Shown here: one piece after another, positions 1 to 4,871 of the stretch
How positions within the stretch are numbered: the stretch's first letter is position 1
Layout of the letters: each line of letters starts with the position of its first letter
NCBI GenBank assembly: GCA_007134805.1
Contig: SLKB01000284.1
Coordinates: forward strand, 1 to 5,856
Source: Paracoccaceae bacterium
GTDB taxonomy: Bacteria; Pseudomonadota; Alphaproteobacteria; Rhodobacterales; Rhodobacteraceae
DNA: 5,856 nt
Direction of reading: 5' to 3'
Translations under genes and position numbers: made by a program
The notes under the pieces: model-generated
What the model saw: the letters and a program-made list of their open reading frames with translations, nothing else
Told to the model about the DNA's origin: nothing
The model's database searches: none

Positions 1-1244
1 GCGCCATTATGCGGCAGCGCGTCAAGCCCTCCGGTGGCCACTGCTGTCACCCTGTGCAGGAGGTCGGGCGCGATGCCGGCGGCCTCGCCCATCTCCAGAT
101 AGGTCTCGCCCAGCGTCGAGAGCGCAATCGACATCCCCCCCGAGGCCGACCCCGTCATCCCTGCCAGAAGGCTCGTGCCGATAGCGAGCGAAATCAGCGG
201 GTTGTCGCCGCCGGCCGTCACCACCCAGTCGCGGATCAGCACGAAGGCCGAGAGCGAGGCAATCACGGCGCCAAAACCCACCAGGCTCGCCGTGTTGAAG
301 ATCGGCTTGAGCGAATCCTTCGCGCCCTCGTCCAGCGTGCGGCCAAGCCCCGATGCCAACCGGCCCCAGTTGAGCGCGATCAGCGCCACACCCGCCGCGG
401 TCAGCGCCGTGATGACCGACCAGATGCCGCGCAACTGGCCGATATCGGTCTCGCCGAATTCGGGCTCGGCTAGATACGCGGTGTCCATCTGCGGGATCAC
501 GATGAAGGTCAGAACCACGTTCAGCGCGAGCACCATGACCAGCGGCAGGGCTGCCACCCAGAGCGAGGGGGCATCCTGCTGCTCTGCCGCGTCGTCGGTC
601 GCGCTGTCATCGCCATATCCGGGCCCGATCCGCCGCGCGCGGTATTCCAGCCATGCCCAGCCGAGCCCCAGCATCACGGCCCCGGTCAGCACGCCAAGCC
701 CCGGCGCGGCGAAGGGTGTGGTGCCGAAATAGGGCATCGGGATCGCGTTCTGGATCGCGGGCGTGCCGGGCAGGGCCGTCATCGTGAAGGTGAACGCCCC
801 GAGCGCGATGGTCGCGGGAATGAGCACTTTCGGCAACTCCGCCTGACGGAACAGCGCCGAGGCGATGGGCCAGACCGCGAAGGCCACGACGAAAAGCGAC
901 ACGCCCCCATAGGTCATCACGGCGCAACACAGGATCACTGCAAGGATCGCGCGCTGTGGCCCGAGCCCCTTGATGATCGCATCTGCCAGCACGCGCGCCG
1001 AGCCCGACACCTCCATCAGCTTGCCAAAGACCGCGCCGAGCAGAAAGAGCGGGAAGAACTGGATGATGAAGCCGCCCGTCGCCTCCATGAAGATCTGGGT
1101 GTAGCTGGCAAGCACCGGGCCGCCTTCGGCCGCCAGCACCGCCAGAAGCGCCAGCGCGGGCGCCAGCAACAGGAGGCTCAGGCCCAGATAGGCCAGATAC
1201 ATCAGTGCCCCGAGGGCCAGTGCGATCACGACAATCCCGGTCAT
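1..1244 (-). CDS. GntP-family permease (gluconate/3-hydroxybutyrate type), C-terminus cut off by window edge
   Basis: This is an inner-membrane secondary transporter of the gluconate:H+ symporter family, which carries gluconate, related sugar acids or D-3-hydroxybutyrate. The reading frame is open from the ATG at 1244 to the left edge, giving 414 complete codons. Family members are usually about 440-460 residues, so roughly the last 30-45 are missing. The protein is a series of hydrophobic segments (about 3-35, 58-75, 97-130, 138-160, 182-200, 228-250, 272-292, 318-340, 350-375). Family-like motifs are TYGGVSLFVVAF (111-122), ALPGTPAIQNAIP (157-169), TGSASGGMSIALS (364-376) and GGLDALPHNG (405-414). 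An acidic, hydrophilic loop lies at about 203-227. The start is supported by GGAGGG four bases upstream. It is transcribed divergently from the BtuF-like gene. Substrate is not determined; the downstream gene that might reveal it (for example a 3-hydroxybutyrate dehydrogenase) is outside the window. The family call is fairly firm and the substrate is open. Confidence 0.88.
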   Translation of the reverse strand, partial: MTGIVVIALALGALMYLAYLGLSLLLLAPALALLAVLAAEGGPVLASYTQIFMEATGGFIIQFFPLFLLGAVFGKLMEVSGSARVLADAIIKGLGPQRAILAVILCCAVMTYGGVSLFVVAFAVWPIASALFRQAELPKVLIPATIALGAFTFTMTALPGTPAIQNAIPMPYFGTTPFAAPGLGVLTGAVMLGLGWAWLEYRARRIGPGYGDDSATDDAAEQQDAPSLWVAALPLVMVLALNVVLTFIVIPQMDTAYLAEPEFGETDIGQLRGIWSVITALTAAGVALIALNWGRLASGLGRTLDEGAKDSLKPIFNTASLVGFGAVIASLSAFVLIRDWVVTAGGDNPLISLAIGTSLLAGMTGSASGGMSIALSTLGETYLEMGEAAGIAPDLLHRVTAVATGGLDALPHNG

Positions 1245-1248
1245 CCTG

Positions 1249-1254
1249 CCCTCC
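1249..1254 (-). promoter_or_regulatory. Ribosome binding site of the GntP-family permease
   Basis: Read on the minus strand this is GGAGGG, four bases before the ATG at 1244. It fixes the permease start at 1244, directly at the first hydrophobic segment. Confidence 0.7.
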
Positions 1255-1269
1255 GTATGTTGCGCCGTC

Positions 1270-1284
1270 TCATGCGCCGCATGA
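1270..1284. promoter_or_regulatory. 15-nt perfect palindrome, candidate operator
   Basis: TCATGCG and CGCATGA are exact reverse complements around a single central C (1277). The site lies 26 nt upstream of the permease start, in the divergent intergenic region, where a dimeric regulator could block or activate permease transcription. A partial copy of the right half (ATGCGTG) follows at 1284-1290. No regulator gene is visible, and I do not recognise the motif as the site of a known family. Dyads of this size can occur by chance in GC-rich DNA, so this is a candidate only. Confidence 0.35.
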
Positions 1285-1306
1285 TGCGTGTGCAGCACAG
1301 GCTTTT

Positions 1307-1373
1307 GCTGCGTTGCGGCATACTCGCACAGGGACAGGGGTTGAGGCAACCCGTGCCCTTGCAACCCCGCAGC
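1307..1373. other. Nested inverted repeat in divergent intergenic region, possible structured leader RNA
   Basis: Two stems nest inside each other. The outer stem pairs GCTGCGTTGC (1307-1316) with GCAAC (1361-1365) and GCAGC (1369-1373), leaving a three-C bulge at 1366-1368. The inner hairpin pairs GGGTT (1338-1342) with AACCC (1348-1352) around the loop GAGGC. It continues through a G-G mismatch (1337/1353) to CA/TG, and then GGG (1331-1333) with CCC (1356-1358), with A1334 bulged. The left side holds 14 unpaired bases (1317-1330) and the right side two. No T-run follows on either side, so it is not a normal intrinsic terminator. It lies 44 nt before the BtuF-like start. I looked for the conserved B12-box bases of cobalamin riboswitches and did not find them. 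Confidence 0.4.
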
Positions 1374-1417
1374 CCATGGGGCAGGTTCCGCCCAATCAAT
1401 CGCCTGCGAGCCCGCCC

Positions 1418-2200
1418 ATGCGCCGATTTCCCCCCGAACGCATCATCTGCCTGACCGAAGAGACGGTCGAGACTCTCTATCTGCTGGGCCAGGAGGACCG
1501 CATCGTGGGCGTCACGGGCTATGCTGTCCGCCCGGCCCGCGTGCGGCGCGAAAAGCCGCGCGTGGGGGCCTTCACTTCGGCGGATCTGGGCAAGATCCTC
1601 GCGCTTTCGCCCGATCTGGTGCTGACCTTCTCTGATCTGCAGGCCGATATCGCGGCAGAGCTCTTGCGCGCGGGGGTGGCCGTGATGGGCTTCAACCAGC
1701 GCGACATTGCAGGGATCCTCGCGATGATCCGCAGCCTTGGTGCGCTCACGGGGGTGCCCGCGCGCGCCGATGCGCTGGCGCAGGACTATGCCGCACGCCT
1801 GGCCCGGATCGCCGCGCGCACCCCGCCCGACGTCGCGCGCCCGCTGGTCTATTTCGAGGAATGGGATGATCCGATGATCTCTGGCCTCAAATGGGTCAGT
1901 GAGTTGATCACGATTGCCGGCGGGCGCGACGCCTTCGCCGATCTGGCGCAACATCAGGGCGCGCGCGACCGGATCGTGCAGGCCGATCAGGTGATCGCGG
2001 CAGCACCTGAGGTGATCATCGGGTCATGGTGCGGCAAGAAACTGCGCCCCGAGAAGATCGCCGCGCGCCCCGGCTGGCACGGCGTGCCGGCGGTGCGCGC
2101 CGGCCGCATCCATGAGATCAAGTCGCCCCTGATCCTGCAACCCGGCCCGGCCGCACTGACCGACGGGCTCGATGCGCTGCACGCGATCATCGCGCCCTGA
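1418..2200 (+). CDS. BtuF/FhuD-like substrate-binding-fold protein, no signal peptide
   Basis: A 260-residue protein of the ABC-type cobalamin/Fe3+-siderophore binding protein superfamily (COG0614-like). The N-terminal lobe starts at RIICLTEETVETLYLLG (8-24), followed by DRIVGVTGYAVRP (27-39) and VGAFTSADLGKILALSPDLVL (49-69), the usual strand-helix pattern of these proteins. A long linking helix region lies at about 98-135. The C-terminal lobe carries APEVIIGSWCGKK (196-208), ARPGWHGVPAVRAGRIHEI (216-234) and a C-terminal helix after LQPGPAALTDGLD (240-252). The open frame extends to an ATG at 1205, but that would overlap the permease gene and add a non-hydrophobic, arginine-rich tail, so I place the start at 1418, just before the domain. 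An ATG at 1376 is possible. Neither has a good ribosome binding site. No form has an export signal, and no permease or ATPase gene is adjacent, so transport function is uncertain. Members are often annotated as cobalamin-binding proteins; the ligand here is unknown. Confidence 0.8.
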   Translation: MRRFPPERIICLTEETVETLYLLGQEDRIVGVTGYAVRPARVRREKPRVGAFTSADLGKILALSPDLVLTFSDLQADIAAELLRAGVAVMGFNQRDIAGILAMIRSLGALTGVPARADALAQDYAARLARIAARTPPDVARPLVYFEEWDDPMISGLKWVSELITIAGGRDAFADLAQHQGARDRIVQADQVIAAAPEVIIGSWCGKKLRPEKIAARPGWHGVPAVRAGRIHEIKSPLILQPGPAALTDGLDALHAIIAP

Positions 2201-2267
2201 CATCCTGCCGCCCGCGCCCCTTTCCAGAGCCCGGCGACTGTGCCACTACAGGGTGCCGCACTCTGCC

Positions 2268-2274
2268 GGAAGGG
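2268..2274 (+). promoter_or_regulatory. Ribosome binding site of aroQ
   Basis: GGAAGGG ends seven bases before the ATG at 2282. This supports that start over the upstream in-frame ATG at 2240, which would add 14 residues not typical of the family. Confidence 0.7.
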
Positions 2275-2281
2275 ACCCGCA

Positions 2282-2752
2282 ATGCCGAGGCCGATGATCC
2301 ATATCCTGAACGGGCCCAACCTCAATATGCTGGGGCAACGCGAGCCCGAGATCTACGGCCATGAGACGCTGCAGGACATCGCGGCCGCCTGCGAGGCCCT
2401 CGGCATGCAACTGGGCCTCGAGGTCGCGCTGCGGCAATCCAACCACGAGGGCGAGATCGTCGAGATGATCCAGGCCGCGCGTGGCGTGGCGGCGGGGATC
2501 ATCATCAATCCGGCCGCCTATTCGCACAGCTCGATCGCGATTCTCGATGCGCTGCATCTGTTCGAGGGCCCGGTGATCGAAGTGCACCTGTCCAATATCC
2601 ATCGCCGCGAGGCGTTTCGCCATCATTCGTTTGTCAGCGCGCGCGCCGATGCGGTCATTGCCGGCTGCGGCGCCGAGGGGTATGCGCTTGCCTTGCGCCG
2701 TCTTGCAACACTGCTGCGCCCGGCAGGGTCCACCCAAGGTCGTAAGACCTAA
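2282..2752 (+). CDS. aroQ: Type II 3-dehydroquinate dehydratase
   Basis: This cytoplasmic enzyme converts 3-dehydroquinate to 3-dehydroshikimate by anti elimination of water, the third step of the shikimate pathway to aromatic amino acids. Family members form dodecamers. The 156 residues match the usual 145-155. The signature [19 protein letters not shown] spans 8-26. By alignment from memory to the Mycobacterium tuberculosis enzyme, the catalytic tyrosine is Y25 and its partner arginine R20. Other active-site residues are N13, N76, H82 (in [13 protein letters not shown]), H102 (in [10 protein letters not shown]) and R113, all present, so the enzyme should be active. [13 protein letters not shown] (52-64) is also typical. 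It follows the BtuF-like gene by 81 nt on the same strand and may share its transcript or have its own promoter. The accB-accC genes that often follow aroQ in alphaproteobacteria are absent here. Confidence 0.96.
   Translation: MPRPMIHILNGPNLNMLGQREPEIYGHETLQDIAAACEALGMQLGLEVALRQSNHEGEIVEMIQAARGVAAGIIINPAAYSHSSIAILDALHLFEGPVIEVHLSNIHRREAFRHHSFVSARADAVIAGCGAEGYALALRRLATLLRPAGSTQGRKT
2737..2750 (+). other. Small hairpin over the aroQ stop codon
   Basis: AGGTC (2737-2741) and GACCT (2746-2750) pair around GTAA, a GNRA-type tetraloop in RNA. The right arm includes the first base of the TAA stop. No T-run follows (AAGAAGGGG instead), so it does not look like an efficient intrinsic terminator. It could protect a 3' end or be chance. 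Confidence 0.25.
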
Positions 2753-2761
2753 GAAGGGGGA

Positions 2762-2792
2762 CCAAAGCGCGTCAAAGCCGACTATACTTTGG
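2762..2792 (+). promoter_or_regulatory. Possible promoter/operator before the response regulator
   Basis: TATACT (2783-2788) matches five of six bases of a -10 box. It lies between the arms of an inverted repeat, CCAAAG (2762-2767) and CTTTGG (2787-2792), and overlaps the right arm by two bases. A further CAAAG occurs at 2773-2777. There is no recognisable TTGACA-like -35 box at 16-18 bases spacing, so an activator-dependent or alternative-sigma promoter is possible. The location, about 105 nt before the response regulator start in the 143-nt gap after aroQ, is right for the promoter of the signalling cassette. Evidence is weak. Confidence 0.25.
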
Positions 2793-2883
2793 AAATGGGT
2801 CGGGTTGAGCAGCGAGAGACGGGCAGGACCAAATGCGCGGTGCCATGATCACTATCGGAGATATTGCCGAGAGAAACCCCCCC

Positions 2884-2890
2884 GGGAGGG
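2884..2890 (+). promoter_or_regulatory. Ribosome binding site that decides the response regulator start
   Basis: GGGAGGG ends five bases before the ATG at 2896. It is stronger than the AGGA (2825-2828) four bases before the upstream in-frame ATG at 2833. A run of seven C (2877-2883) directly precedes it and could compete by pairing with its G residues. Confidence 0.7.
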
Positions 2891-2895
2891 CCGAG

Positions 2896-3555
2896 ATGAT
2901 CCTTGTGATCGATGACCATCCGCTGTTCTGTGAAGCCTTGCAGATGACACTTTCCGAGGCGCTCTCCGTCGCCCGGATCGAAACCGCAAGCTCGCTCGGC
3001 CACGCGCTCGACGCGTTCCGGCAGGGGCTGGAGGCGGATGTGATCGTGCTCGATCTGAACCTGCCGGATGTGGCCGGGCTCGACGGGCTGACACGGCTGC
3101 GGACCTCGGCGCCGGGCGTGCCCGTGATCGTGGTCTCGTCGATGGCCGATACGCGGATCGTCTCGGCGGTGATGAAGGCGGGCGCGGCGGGCTTCGTGCC
3201 CAAGCACAGCCCCCGGGAGGAATTCATCGCGGCCATTCGCGCGGCGCTGCAGGGCGGCAGCTACCTGCCAGAGGGCTATTCGATCGGCGCGGGTGATGGC
3301 AGCGGCCACAGCGCGCCCAGCGCGCTCGACCGGCTGGCCGACCTGACCCCGCAGCAGGCCCGCATCCTCGCGCTGGTCTGCGAGGGCTATCTCAACAAAC
3401 AGATCGCCTACGAGTTGTCGATCAGCGAAACGACCGTGAAGGCGCATGTCACGGCCATCCTGCGCAAGCTGGGCGCGCAAAGCCGCACCCAGGCCGTCCA
3501 TATCGCAAACTCCGCAAGCTTTGCGTCGATCCTGCGCGACGGCGGCGGCCAGTAG
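2896..3555 (+). CDS. NarL/FixJ-family response regulator (REC + LuxR-type HTH)
   Basis: A 219-residue cytoplasmic two-component response regulator that should bind DNA after phosphorylation. The receiver domain (1-118) starts at MILVIDDHPLF. The acidic pocket is D6/D7, the phospho-acceptor D53 (VIVLDLNLPD), the switch serine S81 (VIVVSS) and the conserved lysine K103 (GFVPK). After a glycine- and serine-rich linker (about 127-145), the LuxR/GerE helix-turn-helix runs from LTPQQARILALVCEG (150-164) through NKQIAYELSISETTVKAHV (167-185) to ILRKLGAQSRTQAV (188-201). The open frame reaches an ATG at 2833, but the start at 2896 has the better ribosome binding site, begins exactly at the domain and gives the normal family length. 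It is followed after 113 nt by the FIST gene and then the PAS sensor gene, so that sensor is its likely partner. Target genes are unknown. Related regulators include those of the ErbR/AgmR and FlhR type, but I cannot assign it to either. Confidence 0.93.
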   Translation: MILVIDDHPLFCEALQMTLSEALSVARIETASSLGHALDAFRQGLEADVIVLDLNLPDVAGLDGLTRLRTSAPGVPVIVVSSMADTRIVSAVMKAGAAGFVPKHSPREEFIAAIRAALQGGSYLPEGYSIGAGDGSGHSAPSALDRLADLTPQQARILALVCEGYLNKQIAYELSISETTVKAHVTAILRKLGAQSRTQAVHIANSASFASILRDGGGQ

Positions 3556-3668
3556 CCGCGCGGCCAGGGTTGCGCGACTGGTCGAGTTCGCCCATTATCC
3601 AGGGTCACGCGCGCCGCTTGGGAGGGCGGCACGAGCGCGAGACGACCACAGGGAGGGGGCGCTGCCGG
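3556..3668 (+). other. Intergenic gap between response regulator and FIST gene
   Basis: A 113-nt spacer, longer than expected inside a tight operon. It holds a modest hairpin, GCCGC (3613-3617) with GCGGC (3626-3630) around eight bases, without a T-run, and then the FIST ribosome binding site. I see no FNR/DNR-type TTGAT-N4-ATCAA site and no convincing promoter boxes. Either the three genes are cotranscribed or the FIST-sensor pair has its own promoter. Confidence 0.35.
3651..3659 (+). promoter_or_regulatory. Ribosome binding site of the FIST-domain gene
   Basis: GGGAGGGGG ends nine bases before the ATG at 3669. It supports that start over an in-frame TTG at 3570, which lacks a comparable site and would add 33 residues of no recognisable domain. 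Confidence 0.6.
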
Positions 3669-4871
3669 ATGGTGCAATCCGAGACGTGCATTTTGCGGGC
3701 GCAATCGACTCTGGCCGATACGGGTCAGGCCATGGACGAGCTTCTGGAGCAGTTCAGAGTGCAGGATCTCTCGCTGATCATGCTGTTTGTGGGCGAAGGC
3801 CACCACCTGCCCACGATCGAGGCCGCGCTGACGCGCCTGCCGCCCAATGTCAAGGTGATCGGCTGCACCACTGCCGGAGAGATCGGGATCGGCGGCTATC
3901 TCGAAGGTACGCTCGTGGCCATCGGGTTGCCGCGCAGCCTCTTTCAGGTGGCGGTGGGGGCATTGCCACGGCTGCGCAGCTTCAAGCCCGAGCAGGCGCG
4001 CGATCTGGCCTTCGAGTTGCGGGCCGAATTGACCTTTTCAACTGCGGATTGGTCAAATGAGGTGGCCTTCCTGCTTACCGACGGGCTCTCGATGATGGAA
4101 GATCAATTGGTCTGGGCGCTTTCGGACGCGCTGGGCCAGAGCCCGCTTGTCGGCGGCTCGGCCGGCGACGGGTTGCATTTCCGCAAGACCTTCGTGTTGT
4201 CCGAGCGGCGGTTTCTGACCGATGCGGCCGTGCTCGCTGTGCTGCGCACGCCCTGCACGGTCACGGCCTTCCGCTTCGACCATCTGGAACCGACCGAGCA
4301 GCGCATGGTCGTGACCGAGGCCGATCCGCTGCAGCGCACTGTCAGCCGTATCAACGGGCGACCGGCCGGCCCCGAATATGCCCGTCTGCTCGGCAAGGAT
4401 CCGCAGCAGCTCTCGCCCTTCATCTTCGCGGCCAACCCGGTCGTCTCGAAGATCGGCGACGCGCATCACGTCCTCGCCATCCAGCGGGTCGAAGCCGATG
4501 GCACGCTGCGCTTCTTCTCGGCGATCGAGACCGGCTCGGTGCTGCGGCTCGCTCAGGGGTCGAACCTCGTGGATCACCTCGAGGGCGAATTGTCCAAGCT
4601 CGTGAGCCATGGCCGGCATCCGACGATCCTGGCGTGCGACTGCATCCTGCGCCGGATCGAGGCCGAGAATACCCAGGCCAGCCGCAAGATCTCGGCTGTG
4701 CTGGACCGTTTCGGGGTTACCGGCTTCAACACCTATGGCGAGCAGTTCAATCTCGTCCATGTCAACCAGACCTTCACGGGGCTCGCCTTCTACCCGCCGC
4801 TGGCTGATCAGGGTGCGGCTGATTTCTCTGGCCAGGCGGGGCTGATCGAGAGCGCAAGCCACCATGCTTGA
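3669..4871 (+). CDS. FIST-domain sensor protein, NosP-like
   Basis: A soluble 400-residue protein with FIST_N (about 30-215) followed by FIST_C (about 220-377). Family features are VIGCTTAGEI (63-72), VAFLLTDGLSMMEDQL (132-147), LVGGSAGDGLHF (160-171), MVVTEADPLQRTVSRINGRPA (213-233), CDCILRR (323-329) and FNTYGEQFNLVHVNQTFTGLAFYP (353-376). There is no signal peptide, membrane segment or output domain, so it must act through a partner. FIST proteins were defined as sensory modules. In Pseudomonas aeruginosa the FIST protein NosP binds haem and nitric oxide and modulates the neighbouring histidine kinase NahK. The length and the PAS-kinase-like gene immediately downstream fit that type. H205 (FRFDHLEP), H170 and H364 are candidate haem ligands, but the sequence does not prove haem binding. 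Its end overlaps the next gene by 8 nt, indicating translational coupling. The FIST assignment is firm; NO sensing is inferred from context. Confidence 0.9.
   Translation: MVQSETCILRAQSTLADTGQAMDELLEQFRVQDLSLIMLFVGEGHHLPTIEAALTRLPPNVKVIGCTTAGEIGIGGYLEGTLVAIGLPRSLFQVAVGALPRLRSFKPEQARDLAFELRAELTFSTADWSNEVAFLLTDGLSMMEDQLVWALSDALGQSPLVGGSAGDGLHFRKTFVLSERRFLTDAAVLAVLRTPCTVTAFRFDHLEPTEQRMVVTEADPLQRTVSRINGRPAGPEYARLLGKDPQQLSPFIFAANPVVSKIGDAHHVLAIQRVEADGTLRFFSAIETGSVLRLAQGSNLVDHLEGELSKLVSHGRHPTILACDCILRRIEAENTQASRKISAVLDRFGVTGFNTYGEQFNLVHVNQTFTGLAFYPPLADQGAADFSGQAGLIESASHHA

Noticed and set aside
35..41. GCCACTG, resembling part of a cobalamin riboswitch
   Set aside because: It lies inside the permease coding region, without the other conserved B12-box elements, and is not upstream of a B12-related gene.
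9..732. Plus-strand open frames opposite the permease
   Set aside because: The minus-strand frame there encodes a continuous membrane protein with GntP motifs, while the plus-strand products are low-complexity.
1205..1417. N-terminal extension of the BtuF-like gene from the ATG at 1205
   Set aside because: It would overlap the divergent permease gene, encodes an arginine- and alanine-rich stretch with no domain or signal peptide, and has no convincing ribosome binding site.
1257..1454. Short plus-strand frame of 65 codons in the divergent intergenic region, including a possible leader peptide
   Set aside because: It is rich in arginine as GC-rich non-coding frames usually are, overlaps the BtuF-like start in another frame, and has no clear ribosome binding site or regulatory codon run.
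2782..3501. Minus-strand open frame opposite the response regulator (239 codons)
   Set aside because: It mirrors the plus-strand coding sequence, which has clear receiver and HTH motifs. The antisense product resembles no family.
3613..3630. Hairpin after the response regulator as a transcription terminator
   Set aside because: The stem is only five pairs, and the following sequence is GC-rich with no T-run, so termination is not supported.
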